A DNA stretch of 64,000 bases, from positions 219,709 to 283,708 of the forward strand of contig DASVLJ010000025.1 in the NCBI GenBank assembly GCA_036384915.1. Direction: 5' to 3'. How positions within the stretch are numbered: position 1 is the first letter of the stretch; every line of letters begins with the position of its first letter. This DNA comes from PKWO01 sp036384915. GTDB lineage: Bacteria; Pseudomonadota; Gammaproteobacteria; Burkholderiales; Burkholderiaceae_D. The position numbers and the translations under genes are program-made. Shown here in pieces: positions 49,513 through 60,287 of the stretch. Below the pieces are notes generated by a model, which saw only the letters and a list, made by a program, of their open reading frames with translations, made no database searches and was not told the DNA's origin.

Positions 49513-49681
49513 CCTGTTCTCCTTGTCTGAATTTTAAACCCTTCAGCAAGGAATACGTTTTTCGGGGGCAAGCTCAAAGGGACGTGCGCGCATATTCTCG
49601 TGGGACGTAACAACTGCTGTTAGGTTGGCGCTAAAATAATTTTTTATCAACCAGCGAGAACGGCACGCGTAAGCGATAAAT

Positions 49682-50164
49682 ATGGTTAACCGAGCCAAAG
49701 ACTACATGCTGGATACCAACGTGTTCAACCACTTGGTGGACGGCCGCATGGACATCAGCAAGCTCCAAGGGGGCGCCGTGTACGTTACCCATGTTCAGCA
49801 CGACGAGATCGCGAATACTCCTGATCCGATTCGCCGTGCACGGTTGCAGGCGATGGTTAAGGGCGTGCTTGGCACCTCTTCCGTACCGTCTGCGAGTGGG
49901 GCCCCTGGCACGATGCCGACCGAATCGGCAGTGTGGGGTGTTTCGAAATGGCGGGCTGCGAAGTGGACGGCTCCGGACGCGTTGTTGGATAAAATGCTGG
50001 CCGCATTAAATGCCCGAAACAGGCGGAAGAAAAACAACGTTCAGGACGTGTTGATCGCGGAGACTGCGTTATTAAACCGGCTTACGTTGATGACGTCGGA
50101 TGCCAAACTATCAGCGGTCATGAAGGAGTTCGGTGGCCAAGTAGAAAATCCTCTTGGCACCTAA
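49682..50164 (+). CDS. Solitary PIN-domain protein
   Basis: A 160-residue protein with the PIN fold pattern: first acidic residue in YMLDTNVFNHLVDG, a mid-domain helix with VTHVQHDEIANTPDPIRRARL, and NVQDVLIAETALLNRLTLMTSDAKLSAVMKEFGG, with the third and fourth acidic positions. PIN domains are Mg-dependent RNases, often VapC toxins. No antitoxin-like gene is adjacent: upstream is the IS remnant and downstream a convergent membrane protein. So it could be an orphan toxin or a housekeeping-type RNase gained with the island. Confidence 0.82.
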   Translation: MVNRAKDYMLDTNVFNHLVDGRMDISKLQGGAVYVTHVQHDEIANTPDPIRRARLQAMVKGVLGTSSVPSASGAPGTMPTESAVWGVSKWRAAKWTAPDALLDKMLAALNARNRRKKNNVQDVLIAETALLNRLTLMTSDAKLSAVMKEFGGQVENPLGT

Positions 50165-50208
50165 CATAGCTTGCCGGCCGTACCTCTGGCCGGCGAAGTC
50201 GACGTATG

Positions 50209-50604
50209 TCAGAGCAAGGACCAGAGCCAAGCACCAACCCGGTACAGATCGTAACCCAAGTACAGGACGAATAGGATGACCAAAGCCAGCAAGCCGTACA
50301 GCAATGCCGCTGAGATGATGGAAGACCATAAAGACGGCTTTTGAATGATGATGCCGTCCTCGGAGCCTGGACATGGGCCCCTGAAGCTGAACCTCACGTC
50401 ACCATATTTTTCGATCTCCTCCGGCCCCGCCAACACGATGCGGCTTTCGGCCTTTTCCAATTCCCTTTGAAGTCGAACGATTTCAAGCTCTAGCTTCGTG
50501 TTTTCTAGCTGCACCTTACGCACTGTCCGTATTTGAATGGCAAAGCCAACTACTCCCGCTATCGGCGTTGCAACTACTAGGCAAAGTAGCCACAGTTCGT
50601 TCAT
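50209..50604 (-). CDS. Hypothetical membrane protein with coiled coil
   Basis: A 131-residue protein: an N-terminal transmembrane helix (LWLLCLVVATPIAGVVGFAI), a coiled-coil stretch (VRKVQLENTKLELEIVRLQRELEKAESR), a short soluble loop with FSFRGPCPGSEDG, and a C-terminal hydrophobic helix (IISAALLYGLLALVILFVLYLGYDL). No family recognised. It reads against the PIN gene. Confidence 0.65.
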   Translation of the reverse strand: MNELWLLCLVVATPIAGVVGFAIQIRTVRKVQLENTKLELEIVRLQRELEKAESRIVLAGPEEIEKYGDVRFSFRGPCPGSEDGIIIQKPSLWSSIISAALLYGLLALVILFVLYLGYDLYRVGAWLWSLL

Positions 50605-51200
50605 TCGCTGCTCCCAAGCGTATTAACCAGCAGCGTGACCCGCAACTGCCAAGAGCTTGCCACGCACCAGGACACAAGTGAAAAGATGGGAGCGACCCAG
50701 CTAAGGTTCATGAGAAAGACAATTGTCGTCATCAAAAAGATATCTTTGTTGGCATGGTGGCATTAACTATATCTTACCTAGACGGTTCAGTTAATAAAAG
50801 AACTGCTCGGCTGTATTCTTCGGACGGGCCGGCGCCCCGTGGACATCAGCTGATAGAGAGCGGTGTGCACCTTGCTGGTAGTAGGCGTGCCGGTGCAGAG
50901 GCTGCGGCACGTTTTGCCTCTGTAATGTTAGTGGCGTGGTTTGCTTCTATAGCGTTGCCGCCAGTGGATTCTACTGCGAAGTTTCATCCATGCGTAGTGG
51001 AAGTTCATGCCGCCGTCCTTGCCGGTCTTGAACGATTCGAGCACGAGGTCGGCGCGGCGATTCATTTTTCAAATGAAAGCAGGAAACCGAGCCAAACTAT
51101 CGTAGACTTGTACCAAGTCGCAACTTGAGCAAGAATGGCGGCAATCAATCGATAGCTCAAGAACAAAGGTTCGAAGCTAAACCCAAACCGCAACGCAGCC
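50605..51200. other. Intergenic region upstream of the AAA+/radical-SAM/kinase operon
   Basis: 596 bases with lower GC than the flanks. A plus-strand open frame at 50754-51128 (124 codons) has no recognisable protein features and I do not support it. The promoter of the operon should lie in the last 200 bases, but I see no outstanding -35/-10 pair. Confidence 0.45.
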
Positions 51201-52279
51201 ATGAGCGGCCCCAAAACAGCCATCTTCCAAGCCGACCCCATGTCGGTCCTGCTCGCCTACGCCACGATCCAGGCAGTCAATGCCGTGGCAGAGGGCTACG
51301 CCGAAGCCGCAGCCCTACGCCAGCAGCATAACGACAAGCGCGATGCCGATGAGCAGAGGTTAAACGATGCAGCAACCGCGGGTCTGCAAGCGCTAAACGC
51401 AGAAGGGCACACGGCACGGGAGGAATTCGAACACCTCGCCAACCTCGCTGACACATTAGGCTTGGGCGAAAAGGTGCGGGCAATCTTTCCGGCTATGCCG
51501 GCCTCGGCTAATCCTCAAGACGAGGATGCCGTCGCGGCGCATGCCCATGCCTTGCAAGTCTTGAACACCAACCTCCGAACCATGCTGCTCACTGAAGCGG
51601 CACGGCAATCCATCGAGTTTGCCGAACAACCATTCGACAGCACAACAGCCGCCGCCAAATCCATACCGCAACAGATTTCCAAGCGCCAGCTCGCACGCAT
51701 CGCCCACCTTCGCGCCATACCGGAGCAGATTGCGAAACTGGCGCTTGAACTCGACCAGACACTCCCCGGCGAGCGCGCCGACCTGCTCGCGACCGAATTG
51801 CGCGCCCAGGTCCAGGCCTGGATCGAACTCCACCAAAAGAAACAGGTGCAACAAGCCACGGCCGCCGTGCTTGAACACACGCTGCACGAACTCGGCTACC
51901 AAGTCGAAGCGCTCAAGGAGACCCTGTTCGTCGAAGGCGGCATGATGCATTTCCGCCGCGCCGGTTGGGGCAATTACATGGTGCGCTTGCGCGTGGATGC
52001 CAAGGCCGACACCGTCAACTTCAACGTGGTGCGTGCCGTCACGGAAAGCGACAACGAGCGTAGCGTGCTCGACCATCTAGCCGAAGACCGCTGGTGCAGC
52101 GAATTCCCGGCGCTGTTGCGCGCGCTCGAGGCGCAAGGTGTGCACATGAACGTGACGCGCCATCTGGCGGCCGGCGAATTGCCCGTGCAATTTGTCGATG
52201 CCGCCAAGCTGCCGGCCTTTGCCGATGAGGAGGCCGCAACAAGCAATCTAGAAGCACAGACCATGTCGAGACCCTTGCC

Positions 52280-52283
<4 letters not shown>
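51201..52283 (+). CDS. Coiled-coil protein, first gene of the AAA+/radical-SAM/kinase operon
   Basis: A 360-residue cytoplasmic protein beginning MSGPKTAIFQADP. Residues 15-240 are largely helical, with heptad-like regions (AAALRQQHNDKRDADEQRLNDAATAGLQAL and LRAIPEQIAKLALELDQTLPGERADLLATELRAQVQAW). A C-terminal alpha/beta domain (about 245-345) has LHELGYQVEALKETLFVEGGMMHFRRAGWGNYMVRLRVD and FPALLRALEAQGVHMNVTRHL. I do not recognise the family. Its end overlaps the AAA+ start by 4 bases, which ties the two products together. Confidence 0.8.
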
Positions 52284-54144
<1,861 letters not shown>

Positions 54145-54148
<4 letters not shown>

Positions 54149-54801
54149 AGATTGCCGTCAACAAGGCGCATTTCCCGGTGACGGTGCTGGGGCCGGGGCG
54201 GCGCATCGGCATCTGGGTGCAGGGTTGCAGCATAGGCTGCAAGGGTTGCATCTCGCGCGATACCTGGCCCAGGGATGCCGGGAGCGAAACCACGGTGGCG
54301 CGTCTGCTGACTTGGTGCCGGGAGTTAGCGGGCGATGCATTCGATGGGGTGACGATTTCGGGCGGCGAGCCGTTCGACCAGCCTGCGGCGCTTTCCGCCT
54401 TGCTCGATGGTCTGGCCCATTGGCGCGAATCTCTTGCTTCGGACTTCGACATCCTGTGCTATTCCGGCTATCCTCTGGCCAGGCTGCAAAAGAAGCATGC
54501 GCGCCTGCTGCAAAAGCTCGATGCCCTGATTCCCGAACCCTTTGTGGAAAATCTTCCGATGTCCCATCTCTGGCGCGGTTCGGCCAACCAGCCCCTGATT
54601 GCGCTATCCGAGCGCGGCACGCGCAAATACTCGGCGCATGTGGACGCCGCCGCGGCCGAAACGGGCAAGCAGATGCAAATCATGGTGGAAGGCTCCAAGG
54701 TCTGGTTCGTCGGTATTCCCGCGCGCGGCGACATGCAGGCGCTGGAAGATTCCTGTCGCGAGCGCGGCATCGCCTTTGAGCGCGCCAGTTGGAGGCAATA
54801 G
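54145..54801 (+). CDS. Small radical-SAM / 4Fe-4S activating-enzyme-like protein
   Basis: A 218-residue protein of the NrdG/PFL-activase-like group. The cluster motif is CSIGCKGC with Cys28, Cys32 and Cys35, embedded in RIGIWVQGCSIGCKGC, followed by VTISGGEPFDQPAAL (SAM binding). The C-terminal portion SANQPLIALSERGTRKYSAHVDAA, then QMQIMVEGSKVWFVGIP, has no additional Cys cluster. No glycyl-radical enzyme is encoded nearby, so its target is probably one of the operon's proteins or a cellular molecule. The start overlaps the AAA+ stop by 4 bases. Confidence 0.9.
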
Positions 54802-54803
54802 GC

Positions 54804-57170
54804 GTGGAAGCCGATTACATCCGCCGCTGCCCGAGCTGCGGCACGGAAAACGCACCGCACATCATGCGCTGCGTTTGCGGCGCCTTGCTCGCGGGAGTGG
54901 ACTTGAGTTTGCCGGCTGCGCGCTCCGCGGCTCCTGCGGCGAAGCCCGAGCCCTCTCCGGCAGGCGCGCCCGTCATCTGCAGGCATGACGATTGCGGCCA
55001 GAGCAACCCGCCGGGCACTGCCGTCTGCCTTTACTGCAACCGGCCGGCCGATGCCGGCCTGGCGTTTACGCAACAAGCGGCCAGCCTGCTCAAATTGCCG
55101 GCGGCGCTCGCTGCACGCTATCGAATCGAACGCCACTTGCCGACCCGGGGCGCGGAAGCGGAAGTGCTGCTGGTGCGCGAAGCCGCAGGCGGCCCCTTGC
55201 GCGTGGCAAAAATTTATCGCCACGGCATTCTGCCCGACGCCGAGGTGCAGCAACGCATCGCACGTGTCGATCCGGCGCATTGCGTTGTGGTGTTGCAGTC
55301 CGGTATGTCGGATGGTTATGCATACGAATTGATGGAATTCTGCGAGCACGGGTCGCTGCGCGAGTTCCTGCCGCGCCTGAGCGAGGATTCCACGGGCAAA
55401 ACGATTGGCGCACTGATCGCCGAACTGGCAACCGCCGTTGAAGCCGTGCACGCAGCCGGCTTGCTGCATCGCGACCTCAAGCCGGAAAACATCCTGATCC
55501 GCACCGTGCAGCCGTTCGACCTGGTCTTGACCGATTTCGGCACCGCATCGCTGCTCGACGCCACGCAGCGCTTCACCGGCGTGGCGCGTACCTTGCCCTA
55601 TGCCTCGCCGGAGAGCCTGTCGGGTATGATCGACGGTAAGGCCGATTACTGGTCGCTCGGCGTTATCGTTCTCGAAGCCGTGCTGGGCAGACATCCATTC
55701 GCCGGCCTGTCCGACGCCGTGATCCTGCACCATTTGACGACGCGCAGCATCGATCTAGCACCTGTCGCCAACCGCAACTTGCGCAAGTTGTTGCGCGGCC
55801 TGTTGCTGCGGGACCCGAAGCAGCGCTGGGGCGGCGCGGAAATCCGCCGCTGGCTGGCCGGCGATGCGAGCCTGGCGGAGCCGAATGAGCCCGGCGTTGC
55901 CGCCGGATTCCGCGAGCCTTATCACGTAGGGCAGGAAATCTGCCACAGTAACGAGCAACTGGCTGTCGCCCTGGCGCGCAACTGGCAGATCGGCGTCGGC
56001 GACATGGCCAACGGCTTGCTGCTGTCGTGGTTCCGCGACGTGCAAAAAGACCAGAACGCCATCCGCGTACTGCTTGGCTTGCGCAACGACAGCAAGATGC
56101 CGCTCGATACGCAACTGCTCACCTTCATCCTTCATTTGGCTCCCGGCATTCCGCCGGTCTGGCGCGGCGAGTCGATCGAGTTGCCGGCCATTCTCGAACG
56201 AGCCGACAAGGCTTTGCGCGGCGACGAGGCGGCGGGGCAGTGGTTGGACAAGCTTTACCAATACCGCGTGCTCGAATGCTACGCCGCCGCCGGCAATGCC
56301 GACGTGGCTGAGATCGTGCGGCGCTGGAGCAAGGCTTGCGACCGCTTCGACGAGGCTTGGGCCGCAGGCCAGCAAAAGATCAATGCCAAGGCGCCCGCGC
56401 GCGGCCCTGACGAGGTCGTCAACATCGATCAGTTGATGTATGGCAATGCCAGCCTCGGGATGCCTGCCCCGGCCGACATGCATGCACGCCTGCTCGCCGG
56501 CGCCTACGATGCGCAGTGGGCGGACAGGCAGCGCAAGCGCCTGCTGGCCGAACTGGCACAACTGACGGCGTATTGCCCATGGTTTGCCGACCTGGGTGAC
56601 CCGCGCACCATGGATGCGCCCGATTTGCTGGTGCTGGAAGCGTTGCTTCCCGAAGCGCGCAAGGTGCGCGACCGGGTGCAAAAGTCGGAGGAGAGGGCGC
56701 AGGACGCTTCGCGCGAGGAATTGCAATCGGTCAGGCACGATTTGGCCGTGGCTACGCAAACCTTGCGCAGCGCGGCCAGGGGCAACCTGATGCTGGCCGA
56801 TTCGGTGCAGGCTGTGCGCACGCAGATCGACGCCTACATCGACCTTGTCGTGCGTATCAAGTCGTCGCAGCGAGCCGAGCCCGATTGGCAAGCCATGAAG
56901 AAGACCGCTGCGCGCAACGAACCCCTCATCAAGCATTTGAGCCTGCTGACAGACCGCCTGGCCGAGCGGCAGGCGGCAAACTCCGGCTTCTTCGGCATCG
57001 AGGCGCTGGGCCTTGCCGCGGCGGCATCGGTGATGTTGCCGTTTTTCCTGAGAGGCGCGCCGATTTATCTGCTGGCGGCAGTATTCACAGGACTGCTGGC
57101 CTGGCGCGTCGTGCCGGTGTATTGGATGATGCGCAAGATCAATCGGCTTGCCGAGAAGCTGGCGGCCTGA
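54804..57170 (+). CDS. Zinc-ribbon, membrane-anchored Ser/Thr protein kinase
   Basis: A 788-residue protein from a GTG start 2 bases after the radical-SAM gene, with GGAGG upstream. Two zinc knuckles: Cys9/12/23/25 and Cys59/64/75/78. The kinase domain (about 105-355) has Lys136 in VAKIYR, His222-Arg223-Asp224 in HRDLKPENIL and Asp244 in DFGTASL; the Gly loop (PTRGAEAEV) is degenerate. A helical 400-residue region follows, with a coiled coil about 620-660 (RVQKSEERAQDASREELQ), then two C-terminal transmembrane helices (LGLAAAASVMLPFFL and IYLLAAVFTGLLAWRVV). It is probably the signalling arm of the four-gene system. Confidence 0.92.
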   Translation: MEADYIRRCPSCGTENAPHIMRCVCGALLAGVDLSLPAARSAAPAAKPEPSPAGAPVICRHDDCGQSNPPGTAVCLYCNRPADAGLAFTQQAASLLKLPAALAARYRIERHLPTRGAEAEVLLVREAAGGPLRVAKIYRHGILPDAEVQQRIARVDPAHCVVVLQSGMSDGYAYELMEFCEHGSLREFLPRLSEDSTGKTIGALIAELATAVEAVHAAGLLHRDLKPENILIRTVQPFDLVLTDFGTASLLDATQRFTGVARTLPYASPESLSGMIDGKADYWSLGVIVLEAVLGRHPFAGLSDAVILHHLTTRSIDLAPVANRNLRKLLRGLLLRDPKQRWGGAEIRRWLAGDASLAEPNEPGVAAGFREPYHVGQEICHSNEQLAVALARNWQIGVGDMANGLLLSWFRDVQKDQNAIRVLLGLRNDSKMPLDTQLLTFILHLAPGIPPVWRGESIELPAILERADKALRGDEAAGQWLDKLYQYRVLECYAAAGNADVAEIVRRWSKACDRFDEAWAAGQQKINAKAPARGPDEVVNIDQLMYGNASLGMPAPADMHARLLAGAYDAQWADRQRKRLLAELAQLTAYCPWFADLGDPRTMDAPDLLVLEALLPEARKVRDRVQKSEERAQDASREELQSVRHDLAVATQTLRSAARGNLMLADSVQAVRTQIDAYIDLVVRIKSSQRAEPDWQAMKKTAARNEPLIKHLSLLTDRLAERQAANSGFFGIEALGLAAAASVMLPFFLRGAPIYLLAAVFTGLLAWRVVPVYWMMRKINRLAEKLAA

Positions 57171-57199
57171 CCTGCCGCCGACGACCAGAGATCAATTGC

Positions 57200-57613
57200 T
57201 TAGCCTTGCGGGGCCGGCGGACCTTTCAACTCCACTACATTGCCTTCCGGGTCCGTGATATAGATCGACGGGCCTTCGCCTTCGGCACCATACCGCAAAG
57301 CCGTGGGGGCGGCTTGCACGTCATGCAGCGCCAGATGCAGGCGAATGGCTTGTTCATCGAAGGGCTCGATGCGGAAGCAGAAATGATCGAGGTTGCGTCC
57401 CTCGGCGCCTGGCGCCGCGCCGCCCATCTTGCCAAGCTTGCCGTCGACCGGCACCAGGTCGACCAAGGAACTGCCGGCGCGCAGCTGCACCAGGCCGATT
57501 TCGTCCTGGCGCCGTTCGATGCTGCAGCCGAGCACGTCCGTATAGAAAGCGATTACCTTGTCCAGGTCGACGACGCGCAAGACGAGATGGTCGATTTCGC
57601 GAATATGAATCAT
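57200..57613 (-). CDS. VOC-family (glyoxalase-like) protein
   Basis: A 137-residue protein of the vicinal-oxygen-chelate fold: DHLVLRVVDLDKVIAFYTDVLGC with the metal-binding His, RNLDHFCFRIEPFD with a second His, and PSIYITDPEGNVVELKG with the Glu ligand. It is a single-domain glyoxalase/dioxygenase-type protein; the substrate is unknown. It converges with the kinase gene of the accessory operon and marks the return to ordinary genes. Confidence 0.9.
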   Translation of the reverse strand: MIHIREIDHLVLRVVDLDKVIAFYTDVLGCSIERRQDEIGLVQLRAGSSLVDLVPVDGKLGKMGGAAPGAEGRNLDHFCFRIEPFDEQAIRLHLALHDVQAAPTALRYGAEGEGPSIYITDPEGNVVELKGPPAPQG

Positions 57614-57828
57614 GGGTGATTTGGCAAGATGCGAATTGCACCAGTATAGTGCAAAAACGTCAAGAGCATGGGGGGCGGACTTTCGTCAAACCCCCATCCA
57701 TGCTATCCTTTCGAACTTTCCAAGGGCAAGGGCGCTCTACATCAGGGCAATGTACGCCGCGGTCCGACTTCAGTCGTGAACGTCCCGGAGCCGGTCCCAG
57801 ACGGCTCGCTCGAACCACTCGCAAGACC

Positions 57829-59019
57829 ATGAACACAATCTCCGACGCTTTTGCTGCGCAAAAGCGAACAGAAGCCGTATTGCGCGAAACCGCAGCCGAT
57901 GCCGCGCCGCCCCAGGAGCTGCGCGGTCGTGTATTGCTGCCCGACCTGATCAAGGCGGGCGCGGCGCAAATTATCGCCTGGCATCACTTCTGCCTGTTCG
58001 GCCCCATGTCCGATGCGGCTTGGTGGTATGCGCCGGCGTTGTTCAAATGGCTGGCCAACAACGGCAAGCTCAGCGTGCAATGCTTTCTCGTGATGGGCGG
58101 CTTCATGGCTGCGGCAGCCTTGCTGCCCGGCGGTTCCAAGCCGTGGACGGCGCCGCGCCTGGCCGAATGGCCCGGCATCGTGTGGCGCCGTTATAAACGT
58201 CTGGCCAAGGTGTATTTCATCGGTCTGGCGGCGGCAATCGTTTGCGCCTACATTGCGCGCGCCATGGTCGAGGAACCTTCCACGCCCGCCGCGCCCGATC
58301 TGTATGCCATCGTGGCCCACTTGTTCTTTGCCCAGGACGTGCTCGGCGTGCCCGCGCTGACGGCCGGCGCCTGGTATGTGGCGATCGACTTGCAGCTCTA
58401 TGCCCTGCTGGCGCTGCTGTGCGTGTTGTCGGCGGGCATCGCGTCCGGGCGCTCGGTACGTTATATTGCGCTGGGCCTGGTGGTTTGCCTGGGCCTGTCT
58501 TCGCTGTTGCTGTTCAATCGCGACCACGACCTGGAAATCTGGGGTATCTACTTTTTCGGCTCCTACAGCCTCGGCATCGCGGCGCACTGGGTGTCGCGAC
58601 TTTCGGGCTTGCGCAAACGCGTCTGGTTGTGCGTGATGATGGCCGCTTGCGTCACGGCGCTATTGGTCGAATGGCGCAGCCGCATCGCCGTCAGCACGCT
58701 GACGGCTTGCGCCCTGGTGCTGTTCGGCACCTATCGCACCGCCGCGAAGAACTGGTTCGTCTCGCTGGTGGGCTATCTCTCGCGCATTTCCTTCCCGCTG
58801 TTTGTGCTGCACTATCCGGTTTTGATGCTGGTCGGCGCGATCGTGGGGGCGAATTGGGATGACGATCCGGCCGCCAACATGACGGGCCTGCTCGTCGCCT
58901 GGAGTCTTGCGATGGCTGCTGCGACCGCTGTGGCTGCCTGGTTCGATCCGGTTGCTTCGCGCGGTAACGCGCCGGTTTTGACCCGCTGGCTGCGCACGGC
59001 CGGCCTGGCGCAAATCTGA
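57829..59019 (+). CDS. Acyltransferase 3 family membrane protein
   Basis: A 396-residue protein from the ATG at 57829 (MNTISDAFAAQ); the open frame extends upstream without family likeness. LIKAGAAQIIAWHHFCLFGPM has the helix-1 His pair position, LSVQCFLVMGGFMAAAALL follows, and then WRRYKRLAKVYFIGLAAA and RISFPLFVLHYPVLMLVG. About ten transmembrane helices. Transfers acyl groups to a cell-surface polysaccharide. A G/C-rich hairpin (CATGGGGGG...CCCCCATCCATG) lies near 57668-57700 in its upstream region. Confidence 0.88.
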   Translation: MNTISDAFAAQKRTEAVLRETAADAAPPQELRGRVLLPDLIKAGAAQIIAWHHFCLFGPMSDAAWWYAPALFKWLANNGKLSVQCFLVMGGFMAAAALLPGGSKPWTAPRLAEWPGIVWRRYKRLAKVYFIGLAAAIVCAYIARAMVEEPSTPAAPDLYAIVAHLFFAQDVLGVPALTAGAWYVAIDLQLYALLALLCVLSAGIASGRSVRYIALGLVVCLGLSSLLLFNRDHDLEIWGIYFFGSYSLGIAAHWVSRLSGLRKRVWLCVMMAACVTALLVEWRSRIAVSTLTACALVLFGTYRTAAKNWFVSLVGYLSRISFPLFVLHYPVLMLVGAIVGANWDDDPAANMTGLLVAWSLAMAAATAVAAWFDPVASRGNAPVLTRWLRTAGLAQI

Positions 59020-59241
59020 TCCCGCCCGCCACCAAGGTAGCACCAAGCGCCGCCGCGGGAAGCATGCCGCGCTACCTTGCCGAATTCGCTGCCGCCGGCG
59101 CGGCAGCTTCGCTATGATCTGCCTGTATCGCGCGGCGGCATGAAGGGAATTTTTCACAATCCAACCCGGTGATACCTCACGGAACTTGCCAAACGCGATC
59201 GGTACAATCGTTTGTGCAGTCAGAACAAGAAGAGGGACACC

Positions 59242-59448
59242 ATGAAAGAAAACGGCATCGCGTTTGTCGTTCAGCGGGCGGGGAAGGACAGGCGCAGCGG
59301 AGAGTTGCTTGAACCGCCTTACATGACGGGTGAGGGGATGGTGCTGTGCGACCGGCGCAGCCACGAAGACAGATGTAACCGGGTCATGCCGGCGCTAAAG
59401 GCCGGCGTCGATCTTCATGCGTACGGGCATGGTGCGCAAAAGGGCTGA
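59242..59448 (+). CDS. Small hypothetical protein
   Basis: A 68-residue frame from the ATG at 59242 with AGAGGGA 5 bases upstream. The sequence MKENGIAFVVQRAGKDRRSG...GMVLCDRRSHEDRC has a patterned beta-rich look but no known domain. It ends 6 bases before the convergent Crp/Fnr gene. Coding status uncertain. Confidence 0.45.
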   Translation: MKENGIAFVVQRAGKDRRSGELLEPPYMTGEGMVLCDRRSHEDRCNRVMPALKAGVDLHAYGHGAQKG

Positions 59449-59454
59449 CCGGTT

Positions 59455-60102
59455 TTACCAGGAGGCGGGCAGATTGCGCTTCAGTTCGATACTGCGACGC
59501 GTGATCTCGACGTAGCCGCCGGCCGTCAAATCCTTGAGAATCTTGCTCACCATCTCGCGCGAACAACCGATGCGGCTGGCCATCTCCTGCTGGGTAAGCG
59601 GTTCCATGATCATGCGCCGGCCATCGACTTCTTCGGCCAGGTCGTTCAATAATTGCGTCAGGCGGCCGTAGACGTCGAGCAGCGCCAAGCCCTTGAGGTT
59701 GCGCGTCACCAGACGGGCGCGGCGGATCAGCTTGCCCATCAGCGAAAACACGAAATCGGGGTGGGTGCGCAGGAAAGTGCGGAAATCCTGCATGCGCACC
59801 ACGGCCAGGTTGACCGGTTCGAGCGCCATCACCGAGGCGGAGCGGAAGCCCGGTTCGAGCGCCATCTCGCCGAAATATTCGCCCGCTTTCAAGGTCGCCA
59901 TGATGACCTCATTGCCGTCGTTATCGGCCAGGAAGACCTTGACCATGCCCGAAATCAGGAAATACACGCTATCGCTATCGTCGCCTTCATTGATGATGAT
60001 GGCGTGGCGCGGGAAGCTGCGCACGACGGCGAGTTCCGCCAAATCTTCCGCCTCCTGCGGATTCATGTCCGTGACGACAAGTGGAATTTTCACCTGATTC
60101 AT
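59455..60102 (-). CDS. Crp/Fnr-family transcriptional regulator
   Basis: A 215-residue protein. The cyclic-nucleotide-binding-like domain runs to about residue 130 (RSFPRHAIIINEGDDSDSVYFLISGMVKVF, GEYFGEMALEPGFRSASVMAL). It is followed by the long dimer helix and a winged helix with EPLTQQEMASRIGCSREMVSKILKDLTAGGYVEI. The recognition helix has the CRP-like SREMVSKI pattern rather than the FNR-like ExxSR. No FNR-type N-terminal Cys cluster is present. Ligand unknown. A palindromic TTGCA-N4-TGCAA stands upstream. Confidence 0.94.
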   Translation of the reverse strand: MNQVKIPLVVTDMNPQEAEDLAELAVVRSFPRHAIIINEGDDSDSVYFLISGMVKVFLADNDGNEVIMATLKAGEYFGEMALEPGFRSASVMALEPVNLAVVRMQDFRTFLRTHPDFVFSLMGKLIRRARLVTRNLKGLALLDVYGRLTQLLNDLAEEVDGRRMIMEPLTQQEMASRIGCSREMVSKILKDLTAGGYVEITRRSIELKRNLPASW

Positions 60103-60162
60103 GCTTTCGGTTAAGACAATGCGGATATTCTCGCACGCTTATTTCCGCATGACCATAATTCT

Positions 60163-60197
60163 TGCACAGATGGTGCATTCTATTGCAGTGATGCAAT
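60163..60197. promoter_or_regulatory. Candidate Crp/Fnr-type operators
   Basis: TGCAC-N5-GTGCA (60163-60177) and the perfect ATTGCA-GTGA-TGCAAT (60182-60197) lie 60-95 bases before the regulator's start, in the 60103-60287 gap. The second has the TTGCA-N4-TGCAA geometry of Fnr-family sites and invites autoregulation. Confidence 0.6.
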
Positions 60198-60287
60198 GAA
60201 ATGTTGCATAAGCGGCACTGCAGAAAAGAGATGAAGTTTCCAATCGGAAATTAAAGGGCGAAGTGTTCATCCCGCCCTTGTTGAGGT

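Noticed and set aside
50754..51128. 124-codon plus-strand open frame upstream of the AAA+ operon
   Set aside because: No domain, no convincing ribosome binding site, composition not protein-like; kept only as a note in the intergenic entry.
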